Shown in pieces: positions 28,752 through 37,288 of a stretch of DNA of 64,000 nt; positions within the stretch are counted from its first letter, which is position 1; every line of letters begins with the position of its first letter. The stretch is from Celeribacter halophilus. GTDB taxonomy: Bacteria > Pseudomonadota > Alphaproteobacteria > Rhodobacterales > Rhodobacteraceae. The notes below the pieces were generated by a model, which saw nothing but the letters and a program-made list of their open reading frames with translations, was not told where the DNA came from and did not search any database. The DNA lies in NCBI RefSeq assembly GCF_900114135.1, contig NZ_FORY01000003.1:62001-126000 (forward strand), written 5' to 3'. The translations under genes were made by a program, and so were the position numbers.

Positions 28752-29921
28752 CTAGAGCGTGGCCAGAATAGCATCCCTGTCCCGATCCCTCTGCCGGACT
28801 TGTTCAGGGCCATAGGTTCCGTCGAGCACGTCCTGCTCCATAGGGTAGTAGTCCTCGCACAGGTAACTCATAAACGCATTGCGCAAGTCCTGACAGAATG
28901 TGAGGTCTTCCGGCTTTGTCAGGATGTCAGACAGGTCGGACGGACCGTTCACTTTCGTAGCCAGTTTGTCGAAACAGTAGAAGGCCTGCCCCAGCACAAT
29001 GACGGGTTTGTTGAAGAAAAAGGCTTGTAGCCCGACCGAGGAATTGACGTTCAGCACGGCATGGGAAAGCGCGATCTGATCCATCGTATTGGTGGCATTG
29101 TCGACGCGAAACTTGTCGCTCTCCAGCGCGGAGAGCTTGTCCAGGAAGGAGATTTTCGAGGAGGGATGTTCCTTGATCCTCAGATGCCAGCCGTCGGGCA
29201 GATGCTGACTCGCCGCCTTAAGGTGGTCGATCATCTCCTCGACCGATTTGATCCAGTCGCCATAGATCGTGATCTGGCTGTCGCGGGGCACTTGCAGCGG
29301 GCAAAAGATGAACCGCTCCTGCGCCAGTTCGGAAGGGGCTTCTTCGGAGCGAATGTCATCACGTTTGTCGGCTGAACGCGGCACAATCTGTCTGCCAACT
29401 TCGCGCCACGCCTCCGGATTGACCCCGCGGGTTTTGAGCCAAGCCGTGTAAAAGGCCGGATCGCGCGGAAGGGAGCTTCCGAAATTGACCCCGTTTCTGT
29501 CGATCGTGAGCCGTTTGGGGAGCGGGGCTTCTTCAAAATAGAACACCTCCCGCCCGAGTTCTCGGGCGGCATGGACGAGCAAGCTTCGCTGACCTTTGAT
29601 GCCATTCCAGATGACGACACTTGCGGACGGGTAATGCTGGAGCAGCGCCTTATACCCGCGATAGCGCCGCGCAAGAGACGCCCGTTTCAGCGCCCGCCCG
29701 AGGCGCGTTTTTCGGGGACGGCCATCTGTATCGGTCGCCTCGTCCAAGATGTCTGCAGAAGGCCGTTCTCCGCCAAACCACAACCGTGCATCGGTCCCGT
29801 CCCCCCAAGTCCGACGCGTAATCCTGCGCACGGATGCTTCAGATTCGGCAAAGGCCGTCAGAATAGCGGATACGCGCCGGTTGCCATGCATGTAGACCAT
29901 AAAATCAATATCGTCAGACAT
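28752..29921 (-). CDS. Capsule polysaccharide synthesis protein (KpsC/KpsS-like)
   Basis: 389 residues of the Capsule_synth family, relatives of the Kdo transferases KpsC and KpsS. Key parts: FIFCPLQVPRDSQITIYGDW (about 215-234), HLRIKEHPSSK near 270, and the C-terminal donor-site block LNVNSSVGLQAFFFNKPVIVLGQAFY (about 310-335). Cytosolic enzyme acting on a lipid-linked glycan, by family. Its start overlaps the preceding 51-codon frame within ATGTCTGA. No kpsM/T/E/D transporter genes are nearby, so this is an orphan pair with the GT29-like gene. Confidence 0.7.
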   Translation of the reverse strand: MSDDIDFMVYMHGNRRVSAILTAFAESEASVRRITRRTWGDGTDARLWFGGERPSADILDEATDTDGRPRKTRLGRALKRASLARRYRGYKALLQHYPSASVVIWNGIKGQRSLLVHAARELGREVFYFEEAPLPKRLTIDRNGVNFGSSLPRDPAFYTAWLKTRGVNPEAWREVGRQIVPRSADKRDDIRSEEAPSELAQERFIFCPLQVPRDSQITIYGDWIKSVEEMIDHLKAASQHLPDGWHLRIKEHPSSKISFLDKLSALESDKFRVDNATNTMDQIALSHAVLNVNSSVGLQAFFFNKPVIVLGQAFYCFDKLATKVNGPSDLSDILTKPEDLTFCQDLRNAFMSYLCEDYYPMEQDVLDGTYGPEQVRQRDRDRDAILATL

Positions 29922-30069
29922 AGCCCCCACCTTTCACAAGTCTTTCAGCGGCACGCATTGTTTCGGAAAACGGCTCATCACCCATAACAGCAAAACAGCC
30001 GTAATGCCCGCCCGGTGACGTGTCATTGAAAATCGCCACGCGTTTGGGGCGGTGTGAGCTCTGCGTCAT
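29914..30069 (-). pseudogene. Truncated surface-sugar gene fragment
   Basis: A 51-codon frame whose first half, KRVAIFNDTSPGGHYGCFAVM, looks like the N-terminal start of polysaccharide pyruvyltransferase-type or related glycan enzymes (FNDT...GC..VM). The remaining 20 residues show no family match, and the rest of a normal ~300-residue enzyme is absent. It ends overlapping the capsule gene start. It may be a 5' remnant left by a deletion, or a small coupled leader; the family assignment is weak. Confidence 0.35.
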
Positions 30070-30303
30070 GCTGGTTATCCGTTCTGCTGTAGCGTGTGAT
30101 CTCATTCTTTGAGCGAAATTTCAATCATGGAGCTGGGGTTTGCGGTTTGCGCCCAGCTTCGCTCGCCTGTGGATGCGGAGAATGGCCGGATAGGGGCGGA
30201 TTCGCCTTGCGCGGCAGGGATTCTGCCCCTAGAACGTCCCTGATTTACAGGGTCGCGGTCCAGCGGCCTGTTGAGACGTAAGAACGTAATAAAGGACGCC
30301 AAG

Positions 30304-31632
30304 ATGCAGGTCACCGAGACCCTGAACGAAGGTCTGAAGCGCGGCTATCAGATCACCATCACCGCCGCCGAGCTTGACGACAAAGTCAATGCCAAGCTCA
30401 AGGAGGCCCAGCCCGAAGTCGAAATGAAGGGTTTCCGTAAAGGCAAAGTGCCGATGGCGCTCCTTAAGAAACAGTTCGGCCCGCGCGTTCTGGGCGAAGC
30501 CATGCAGGAAGCTGTCGATGGCGCGATGAACGAGCATTTCGAGAAGACCGGCGACAAACCTGCGCTGCAACCCGAAGTGAAAATGGACGCTGGCGAAGAG
30601 TGGAAAGAGGGCGACGATGTTGTCGTCACCATGACCTACGAAGCTCTGCCGCAAATCCCCGAAGCCGACCTGTCCTCCGTGACGCTTGAAAAGCTGGTGG
30701 TGAAAGCCTCCGCTGACGAGATCGAAGACGCTTTGAAAAACCTCGCGGCCACCGCGCAGAACTTCGAAGACAAAGACGGCGCGGCCGAAGATGGCGATCA
30801 GGTTGTGATCGACTTCCTCGGTAAGGTCGACGGCGAAGCCTTTGATGGTGGTGCTGCCGAAGATTATCCGCTCGTTCTGGGCTCCGGTTCCTTCATTCCG
30901 GGCTTTGAAGAGCAGCTCGTGGGCGTGAAAGCCGGCGACGAGAAAAACGTCGAAGTCAAATTCCCCGAGGAATACGGCGCCGAGAACCTTGCAGGCAAAG
31001 ACGCTGTCTTCGAATGCAAGATCAAAGCGGTGAAAGCACCTGCCGACGCTGAAATCGACGACGAACTGGCCAAGAAATTCGGCGCCGAAGACCTCGCCGC
31101 GCTGAAATCCCAGATCGCGGAACGTCTCGAAGCCGAATATGCCGGTGCTGCTCGCGCTGTGATGAAACGCGGTCTTCTCGACCAGCTGGATGGCAAAGTC
31201 TCCTTCGACCTGCCGCCGAGCCTCGTTGAAGCCGAAGCCAAGCAGATCGCGCATCAGCTGTGGCATGAGGAAAACCCGAATGTCGAAGGCCACGACCATC
31301 CGGAAATCGAAGTGACCGACGAGCATAACACGCTGGCTGAACGCCGCGTGCGCCTCGGTCTCCTGCTGGCCGACATCGGTCAGAAGCAAGAGATTCAGGT
31401 CACCGACGCCGAGTTCACCCAAGCGGTCATGACGCAAGCGCGTCAATACCCGGGTCAGGAGCGTCAGTTCTTTGAATTCGTTCAGCAAAACCCGCAAATG
31501 CGTCAGCAGATCCAAGCGCCGCTGTTCGAAGACAAAGTGGTGGATTACATCGCTGAAAACGCTCAGCTGACCGAAAAAGAGGTCACGAAAGAAGAGCTGG
31601 AAAAAGCTGTCGAAAGCCTCGACGACGAATAA
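30304..31632 (+). CDS. tig: Trigger factor
   Basis: Ribosome-bound chaperone and prolyl isomerase, 442 residues. The ribosome-binding tail domain (about 1-115) contains [17 protein letters not shown] (signature G-F-R-x-G-x-x-P). The FKBP-like domain (about 155-245) has [19 protein letters not shown] and [16 protein letters not shown]. The helical C-terminal domain carries [29 protein letters not shown] at 30304 chosen by family; AAAGGAC lies upstream. Confidence 0.96.
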   Translation: MQVTETLNEGLKRGYQITITAAELDDKVNAKLKEAQPEVEMKGFRKGKVPMALLKKQFGPRVLGEAMQEAVDGAMNEHFEKTGDKPALQPEVKMDAGEEWKEGDDVVVTMTYEALPQIPEADLSSVTLEKLVVKASADEIEDALKNLAATAQNFEDKDGAAEDGDQVVIDFLGKVDGEAFDGGAAEDYPLVLGSGSFIPGFEEQLVGVKAGDEKNVEVKFPEEYGAENLAGKDAVFECKIKAVKAPADAEIDDELAKKFGAEDLAALKSQIAERLEAEYAGAARAVMKRGLLDQLDGKVSFDLPPSLVEAEAKQIAHQLWHEENPNVEGHDHPEIEVTDEHNTLAERRVRLGLLLADIGQKQEIQVTDAEFTQAVMTQARQYPGQERQFFEFVQQNPQMRQQIQAPLFEDKVVDYIAENAQLTEKEVTKEELEKAVESLDDE

Positions 31633-31694
31633 GTGCCGAAGCGGCGGGCCTTTTAGGTCTGCCGCTTACGGTCTCGCCAAAGAGCGAGGGACAG

Positions 31695-31725
31695 AAGGCC
31701 GCTCCAGTGATGGGGCGGCCTTTTT
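31695..31725 (+). terminator. Rho-independent terminator of tig
   Basis: AAGGCCGC/GCGGCCTT stem followed by TTTTTAT. A weaker hairpin (AAGCGGC/GCCGCTT) precedes it just after the tig stop. Confidence 0.9.
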
Positions 31726-31753
31726 ATGGATATTCAAGGTGGGGCGCGAAGCC

Positions 31754-32233
31754 TTAGCTGCGCAGGCCGGTCTCGTATAACAGGCCCTTCTTCTTGGCCT
31801 CGTAATAATAGCCCCGCGCATACCAGCGCATCGCCTCGTCAATATCCCCATCCGCCACGATATACGCCCCGCGCAGGTATTTTCCCGCGTATTTCAGGTT
31901 CACATCCGGATCCAGAAGCTCCTTTGCCGGACCGCGATGCCCCATGGTGCGCGCGGTTTGCGGCAGGATTTGCAGCAAGCCCCAATAGGGCCCATTGCGC
32001 GCCCAAGGGCGGTGGGTGCTTTCGCGCACCGCCTGACGGTGGATCAACTCGCGCGGGATTTCGTAGTAATCCGCCCATTTGTTGATCAGCGCGCGCAGTT
32101 CGGGCGTTTCATTAGGATAGAGCGGTGGGTTGAAGCCCCGCGAGGCCTCGGGCTTTGCTCCGCAAGCGGTGAGGCTCAGAGCCGAGAGGGAAGACAGGAG
32201 GAACATGCGACGGGGCAGGGACATAAGCAGCAC
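31754..32233 (-). CDS. Lytic transglycosylase SLT-domain lipoprotein
   Basis: 159 residues. A lipoprotein signal ends in LSLTACG, so the mature protein starts at Cys and is membrane-anchored in the periplasm. The goose-lysozyme-like SLT domain shows the catalytic Glu in QAVRESTHRPWA, then GPYWGLLQILPQTARTMG and LDPDVNLKYAGKYL. It would cleave peptidoglycan glycan strands. It is a small member of the family and a cousin of the lipoprotein at 52262. Confidence 0.85.
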   Translation of the reverse strand: MLLMSLPRRMFLLSSLSALSLTACGAKPEASRGFNPPLYPNETPELRALINKWADYYEIPRELIHRQAVRESTHRPWARNGPYWGLLQILPQTARTMGHRGPAKELLDPDVNLKYAGKYLRGAYIVADGDIDEAMRWYARGYYYEAKKKGLLYETGLRS

Positions 32234-32315
32234 TCATATGATTTCGATTCAGAGACACTCACCACGCAGCGCACGGTTTGCCAAGCCCGTCCTCGGCACT
32301 GGGCGGAATTCCGCG

Positions 32316-32338
32316 TTTCCTTTGTGCCATAAATACTC
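32316..32338 (-). repeat. Recurrent gene-flanking motif, copy 4
   Basis: TTTCCTTTGTGCCATAAATA followed by CTC on the plus strand, beside the rplI terminator. See findings. Confidence 0.55.
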
Positions 32339-32345
32339 ATAAAAA

Positions 32346-32372
32346 AAAGCCCCGCCGCGAGGGCAGGGCTTT
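32346..32372 (-). terminator. Rho-independent terminator of the rpsF-rpsR-rplI operon
   Basis: AAAGCCC/GGGCTTT stem; on the minus strand it is followed by eight T. It lies 24 bp past the rplI stop. Confidence 0.85.
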
Positions 32373-32395
32373 CGCTTTTTTCAAAGCAGGGAAGA

Positions 32396-33013
32396 TTACT
32401 CTTCGCTGGCATCTTCCGGCGTGTCGACCACTTCGGCCAGATCATCGTCGTCGGAGGCCGCGGACCCGATATCGTCGAAGAGTTCGGCGATTTCGAATTC
32501 GGCTTGTGCTTCGGCTTCTGCAGCAAGTTCCTGAATGGATTTGCCTTCGGCCTGAAGCTCGGCTTCCTCGGTGGAACGGGCCACGTTGAGGATGATCGTT
32601 GCTTCGACTTCCGGGTGCAGCAGGACATGCACTTCGTGCAGGCCGAGGTCTTTGATCGGCGCTTTGAGTGCAACCTGTTTGCGATCCACGGAGAAGCCGT
32701 TTTCGGTCGCTGCATCTGCGGCGTCACGGGTGGTGACGGAACCGTAGAGTGCACCGGAATCGGATGCGGAACGAATCACAACGAATTGCTCGCCGTCCAG
32801 TTTGACTGCCAGAGCTTCGGCCTCTTTTTTGGTTTCGAGGTTGCGAGCTTCAAGCTGTGCTTTTTGCGCTTCGAAAGCTTTGATGTTTGCCTCGGAGGCA
32901 CGCAGCGCTTTTTCCTGCGGGAGCAGGAAGTTGCGTGCGTAACCGTCTTTGACGGAAACAACATCGCCCATTTGGCCCAGTTTGGCCACGCGTTCGAGAA
33001 GGATAACGTCCAT
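32396..33013 (-). CDS. rplI: 50S ribosomal protein L9
   Basis: 205 residues against about 149 in E. coli. The N-terminal domain ([32 protein letters not shown]) and long connecting helix are standard, and the C-terminal RNA-binding domain ends near 150 ([21 protein letters not shown]). The extra ~55 residues are very acidic (EEAELQAEG...DDDDLAEV), an extension common in Rhodobacteraceae. Last gene of the rpsF-rpsR-rplI operon. Confidence 0.96.
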   Translation of the reverse strand: MDVILLERVAKLGQMGDVVSVKDGYARNFLLPQEKALRASEANIKAFEAQKAQLEARNLETKKEAEALAVKLDGEQFVVIRSASDSGALYGSVTTRDAADAATENGFSVDRKQVALKAPIKDLGLHEVHVLLHPEVEATIILNVARSTEEAELQAEGKSIQELAAEAEAQAEFEIAELFDDIGSAASDDDDLAEVVDTPEDASEE

Positions 33014-33025
33014 TGGATTTACTCC

Positions 33026-33253
33026 TTACTTAACGGCGTAGGGCAGCAGGGCGAGGAAACGGGCACGTTTGATGGCGCGAGCCAGCTCACGCTGTTTCTT
33101 CGCAGAGACTGCAGTGATACGGGACGGAACGATTTTGCCGCGCTCGGAGATGTAGCGCTGCAGAAGACGGGTGTCTTTGTAATCGATCGCGGGTGCATTG
33201 TCGCCGGAGAACGGGCAGACTTTGCGGCGGCGGAAAAACGGTTTAGCGGCCAT
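33026..33253 (-). CDS. rpsR: 30S ribosomal protein S18
   Basis: 75 residues, with [16 protein letters not shown] at the start and the [29 protein letters not shown] core typical of S18. Binds next to S6 in the small subunit platform. It sits 12 bp upstream of rplI. Confidence 0.96.
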   Translation of the reverse strand: MAAKPFFRRRKVCPFSGDNAPAIDYKDTRLLQRYISERGKIVPSRITAVSAKKQRELARAIKRARFLALLPYAVK

Positions 33254-33277
33254 GTGTTAGGTCCTTTCCAAACAAAA

Positions 33278-33634
33278 TCAGTTGCGACGCGGACGGCGGT
33301 CTTCGCGCTCGTCACGTTTTTGCATCTGCACGGAGGGACCTTCGGCGTGTTCGTCGACCTTGATGGTCAGAACGCGCATCACGTCGTCATGCAGGCGCAT
33401 CAGGCGTTCCATTTCCTGCACGGCACCCGACGGAGCGTCGGTGCGCAGGAAGGCGTAGTGGCCCTTACGGTTCTTGTTGATCTTGTAGGCCATCGTTTTG
33501 ACGCCCCAGTACTCGCTATCGACGAGTTTACCGCCGTTGTCGGCGAGGACGGTGCCAAAATGTTCGATGAGACCTTCGGCCTGCGCGTTGGACAGATCCT
33601 GACGCGCAATGAAGACATGCTCGTAAAGCGGCAT
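33278..33634 (-). CDS. rpsF: 30S ribosomal protein S6
   Basis: 118 residues; MPLYEHVFIARQDLSNAQAE N-terminus and LVDSEYWGVKTMAYKINKNRKGHYAF core are diagnostic. The C-terminal tail is basic and charged (MQKRDEREDRRPRRN). First gene of the operon with rpsR and rplI. Confidence 0.96.
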   Translation of the reverse strand: MPLYEHVFIARQDLSNAQAEGLIEHFGTVLADNGGKLVDSEYWGVKTMAYKINKNRKGHYAFLRTDAPSGAVQEMERLMRLHDDVMRVLTIKVDEHAEGPSVQMQKRDEREDRRPRRN

Positions 33635-33958
33635 GGGTGCTCCAGTTCATTTCAAGCGCATTTCATAGGACGGGCAATTCGGCCTTTCGCGGCCCGACCA
33701 CGAGAGACTGCGCGGTTCATAAGTGTCTTGCGAAAGGATGTGCCCTTATACGCATCTGTGCTTTTGGTTCAAGTCCCAAATCCCCGGATGGTTTACGGAG
33801 GCTTAAAGCTGTCTGTGCGCGGCGCAAGAGGAACGGCGAGAGGCCAAATGTGTCGTGGAAAACGCCTTCGCGCAAAAATTCCGTCACAGAGCCACATTCC
33901 CGCCCAGATTAACCAACATGAAAGCCTCAGGATGAGACGAAAATAAGGAGAGAAGACA
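33635..33958. other. Gap between rpsF and the divergent hypothetical gene
   Basis: A 324-bp divergent intergenic region that should hold the rpsF operon promoter. I could not place -35/-10 boxes with confidence, and no RNA gene or open frame on either strand looks real. Confidence 0.5.
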
Positions 33959-34615
33959 ATGCCCTTGTCTTCCGATCTGGAGGCGCACCCTCGCGGGGCG
34001 TCTCTGCGCGGGCGCAACACCATCGTGCGGAGCGAAACCGGCTGGGGCTATTGTCTCATGTGCGGTGACGGGGCGGATAAGACCTGCGCCCGTGTCGAAC
34101 TTGTCCTGCGCTGGCTGTCTTTCCTGTGTTTTCTTCTGATGGCGGGGCTGTGGCTCTGGCCCGGATCTAGCTTCGCTCCCGCTCTTCTGGGGATCAAACT
34201 GGGCCTGTCGATTGCTCTGGGTGGTGCGGGGCTGGTGCTCGGGCATTTTTCCGAGCGGGGATTGCGCCGCGAAGTCCAGATCGACCAGAAACGTAAACAG
34301 CTCCGGATAGTCTGGCGCAACCGCCACGGGCAGACGCGGCTGCACACGGTCATAGGGTTTGACGAAATTGGGTCGATCTTTCTGCGCAGGAGCCAGACAC
34401 CCGTCCGCAAAACCCATATGGACCTGCGTTTCGGGGCACAGGGAGAGACCGTAACGCTGTTCGAGGGGGATGAAGCTGTCTTGCGCGAGCTGTGGCGGGA
34501 TCTCAATGTGGATTTGCACGCGGACGAGCTTGCACCCGCCCCAAAGCCGTTTGCCCGCACGGGGGAGGCTACGCCGAAATCTCCGCTCAAGGTTCTGCCA
34601 CGCGCCTTGCGCTAA
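33959..34615 (+). CDS. Two-helix membrane protein of unknown function
   Basis: 218 residues, not assigned to a family. Two hydrophobic helices (about 52-72, WLSFLCFLLMAGLWLWP, and 80-98, GIKLGLSIALGGAGLVLG) separate a short N-terminal part from a C-terminal soluble domain (about 100-190) with alternating beta-strand-like segments (REVQIDQKRKQLRIVWRN, DLRFGAQGETVTLFEG), perhaps PH-like. GGAGAG precedes the ATG. It lies alone between rpsF and fabD. Confidence 0.65.
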   Translation: MPLSSDLEAHPRGASLRGRNTIVRSETGWGYCLMCGDGADKTCARVELVLRWLSFLCFLLMAGLWLWPGSSFAPALLGIKLGLSIALGGAGLVLGHFSERGLRREVQIDQKRKQLRIVWRNRHGQTRLHTVIGFDEIGSIFLRRSQTPVRKTHMDLRFGAQGETVTLFEGDEAVLRELWRDLNVDLHADELAPAPKPFARTGEATPKSPLKVLPRALR

Positions 34616-34739
34616 GAGAGCTGTGGGACGGGCGGAGGTCTCATCCAGTCGTGCCTTTCGCACAGGTCAGGCTTGCCGCTTGCGCGCGGGACCGTTAGAC
34701 CGTCCCCGATAGACAGACATATGATGTGGAGGGGCGAGC

Positions 34740-35669
34740 ATGACGCGCGCATTCGTTTTCCCGGGGCAGGGCGCCCAGACCATTGGGATGGGCAAGGCGC
34801 TGGCCGAAGCCTACCCTGCGGCCAAGGCCGTGTTTGACGAAGTTGATGAAGCGCTTGGCGAAAGCCTGTCCGCGCTGATCTGGGAGGGCGAGGCCGAGGC
34901 GCTGACGCTCACCCAAAACGCCCAGCCTGCGCTGATGGCGACCTCTCTGGCCGCAATGCGGGCGCTTGAGGCCGAGGGATTCGCGGTCACGGACGCGGCT
35001 TTTGTGGCCGGACACAGCTTGGGCGAATATTCCGCTCTGGCCGCAGCAGGGGCCCTGAGCATCTCTGACACGGCCCGCCTGTTGCGCACCCGTGGCGAGG
35101 CGATGCAAAAAGCCGTGCCTGTTGGTGTCGGCGCGATGGCCGCGCTTTTGGGACTGGATTTTGCGACCGTGACAGAGGTGGCCAAAGAGGCCGCGCAGGG
35201 TCAGGTCTGCCAAGCCGCCAATGACAATGATCCCGGTCAGGTTGTGGTCTCCGGCCACAAGGAAGCCGTGGAGCGTGCGGTCGAGATTGCCAAGGCCCGG
35301 GGTGCAAAACGCGCTGTGATCCTGCCGGTCTCCGCTCCGTTCCATTGTGCCTTGATGGCCCCTGCGGCGGATGTGATGGCCGAGGCGCTGGACGATGTGG
35401 AAATCACCTCGCCCGTCGTGCCGTTGGTTGCCAATGTGCGTGCGAGTGCTGTGACCGATCCGGCGCTGATCCGCTCTTTGCTGGTGGAACAGGTGACTGG
35501 CTCCGTGCGCTGGCGCGAATCCGTGGGCTTCATGGCGGAACAGGGCGTCACGGAAATCTGGGAAATCGGCGCGGGCAAGGCGCTTTCGGGCATGGTGCGT
35601 CGCATCGAACGTTCGATTACCTGCACCGCGATCGGCACGCCGGACGACATCGCAAAACTGAAAGGGTAA
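34740..35669 (+). CDS. fabD: Malonyl-CoA:ACP transacylase
   Basis: Loads malonyl onto acyl carrier protein for fatty acid elongation. 309 residues; VFPGQGAQTIGMGK at the N-terminus, nucleophile Ser in VAGHSLGEYSALAA (about 92) and catalytic His in SAPFHCALMAP (about 200). First in the fabD-fabG-acpP-fabF cluster. AGGGGCGAGC lies before the ATG. Confidence 0.96.
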   Translation: MTRAFVFPGQGAQTIGMGKALAEAYPAAKAVFDEVDEALGESLSALIWEGEAEALTLTQNAQPALMATSLAAMRALEAEGFAVTDAAFVAGHSLGEYSALAAAGALSISDTARLLRTRGEAMQKAVPVGVGAMAALLGLDFATVTEVAKEAAQGQVCQAANDNDPGQVVVSGHKEAVERAVEIAKARGAKRAVILPVSAPFHCALMAPAADVMAEALDDVEITSPVVPLVANVRASAVTDPALIRSLLVEQVTGSVRWRESVGFMAEQGVTEIWEIGAGKALSGMVRRIERSITCTAIGTPDDIAKLKG

Positions 35670-35757
35670 GGGCGCAGCCCTCGTCGCGCCCGACACCGGT
35701 GCGGCTCACCCGCATATTTAGAGACAAAGAAGCGCGAGGCTTCAGGAGAGAGTGGAA

Positions 35758-36495
35758 ATGTTTGATCTGACTGGGAAAAATGCACTGATCACAGGCGCGT
35801 CCGGCGGTATTGGCGGAGCGATTGCCAAAGCGCTCTACGAGGCAGGAGCCACCGTGGGCCTGTCCGGCACACGGGTGGAGCCTTTGGAGGCGCTGGCCGC
35901 AGAGCTTGGCGAACGCGCGCATGTGTTGCCCTGCAACCTGTCCGATAAAGAGGCGGTCGAGGCGCTGCCGAAACAGGCTGCCGAGGCGATGGGCTCGGTC
36001 GATATTCTGGTGAACAACGCCGGTATCACCCGCGACAACCTGTTCATGCGCATGTCGGATGACGAGTGGGAGAGCGTGCTTAACGTGAACCTGACCTCGA
36101 CGATGAAGCTCTGCAAGGGCGTGCTGCGCGGCATGATGAAGGCACGCTGGGGCCGGATCGTGAATATTTCTTCCATCGTTGGCGCAACGGGCAATCCGGG
36201 GCAGGCCAATTATGCCGCCTCCAAAGCGGGCATGGTCGGTATGTCCAAGTCGCTGGCCTATGAAGTCGCGACTCGCGGGATCACGGTGAATTGTGTGGCG
36301 CCGGGCTTTATCGCCACGGCCATGACCGACAAGCTGACAGACGAGCAAAAAGACAAGATCAACGTGCAAATTCCGACCGGACGCATGGGCACGCCGGAGG
36401 AAATCGCGGCGGCGGTGGTGTATCTGGCGTCAAGCGAGGCTGGCTATACAACCGGAACGACCTTGCATGTGAACGGCGGAATGGCCATGCTCTGA
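35758..36495 (+). CDS. fabG: 3-oxoacyl-ACP reductase
   Basis: NADPH-dependent short-chain dehydrogenase reducing beta-ketoacyl-ACP. 245 residues; cofactor loop TGASGGIGGAIA (about 13), NNAGITRDN, catalytic Ser in NISSIVG (about 138) and Y-x-x-x-K in NYAASKAGM (Tyr about 151). ATG at 35758 with AGGAGAG eight bases upstream; a GTG two codons earlier is possible. The copy of a related motif (CATATTTAGAGACAAAGAAG, 35710) lies in the gap after fabD. Confidence 0.95.
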   Translation: MFDLTGKNALITGASGGIGGAIAKALYEAGATVGLSGTRVEPLEALAAELGERAHVLPCNLSDKEAVEALPKQAAEAMGSVDILVNNAGITRDNLFMRMSDDEWESVLNVNLTSTMKLCKGVLRGMMKARWGRIVNISSIVGATGNPGQANYAASKAGMVGMSKSLAYEVATRGITVNCVAPGFIATAMTDKLTDEQKDKINVQIPTGRMGTPEEIAAAVVYLASSEAGYTTGTTLHVNGGMAML

Positions 36496-36711
36496 GCACA
36501 AACCTGCTTTTCCGGCATGGCATCACAAAGCATTTGCCACCGGAGAGGATTGTGCTATGAGCAGCGCAGATTGAGCATGGGCGCTTTTGCGCCTGTGTGG
36601 CATGACGGCAGACGGGGTTGTAACGAGCCGGTCGCGGCGTCATGTAAATTGAGTGGTCCGAGCGGCCAGAGCTAAAAGTGGGCAACGGGCCCCAAACTGT
36701 GAGGAAAGAAT

Positions 36712-36945
36712 ATGAGCGACATCGCAGATCGCGTGAAAAAGATCGTTGTCGAGCACCTCGACGTTGAAGAAGATAAAGTGACGGAAACTGCGTCCTTCAT
36801 CGACGATCTGGGCGCTGACAGCCTCGACACCGTTGAGCTGGTCATGGCCTTCGAAGAAGAGTTCGGCATCGAAATTCCCGATGACGCAGCCGAGACCATC
36901 CAGACTTTCGGCGATGCGGTGAAGTTCATCACCGAAGCTTCCTGA
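36712..36945 (+). CDS. acpP: Acyl carrier protein
   Basis: 77-residue acidic carrier. The phosphopantetheine attachment site is the Ser in [19 protein letters not shown] (about residue 38). Upstream lies a 216-bp region with its own probable promoter (TTGCCA near 36535 with TATGAG 16 bp on). Standard partner for fabG and fabF on either side. Confidence 0.97.
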   Translation: MSDIADRVKKIVVEHLDVEEDKVTETASFIDDLGADSLDTVELVMAFEEEFGIEIPDDAAETIQTFGDAVKFITEAS

Positions 36946-37288
36946 TCCCGTTTCGGCGGGCCATTGCGGCACGCTGGTGATCAGAGTTAAGAATTTCAGA
37001 CGGCGCTGCCTTCGGGCGGCGCTGTTTTTTTATGGGCTTCCGTGTCAGATGGACTCTGCGTTGCATTGTCTTCCGGCGATGCGCTTGGGCGGGAAGGACA
37101 CGCCTGTCGTGGCGCCTCATAGATGGCCAGCGGCGTGATCTTGGTAATATCGGCGGGTCGTATTGAATTTGGGGAAAACCTCAATATCTGGTGACCAATC
37201 GCCGATTTGGACGCAAGCAGGCGTCTCGGCCTTCCATCGCGGGACGGAGCCGTGTAAGGAAAAGCAGACGAAAATTGAGGGGGCACGG
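36946..37288 (+). other. acpP-fabF intergenic region
   Basis: 343 bp. It holds the acpP terminator (37002-37030) and then about 250 bp without any frame I can support. A ribosome site, GAGGGGGC, precedes fabF. Confidence 0.6.
37002..37030 (+). terminator. Rho-independent terminator of acpP
   Basis: GCGCTGCC pairs with GGCGGCGC (one G-U), followed by TG and seven T. Confidence 0.85.

Noticed and set aside
27810-30110. Attachment-site repeat of the tRNA-Leu 3' end
   Set aside because: The last bases of the tRNA (GTTCAAGTCCCTCC) do not recur at the other edge of the patch, so site-specific integration is not shown.
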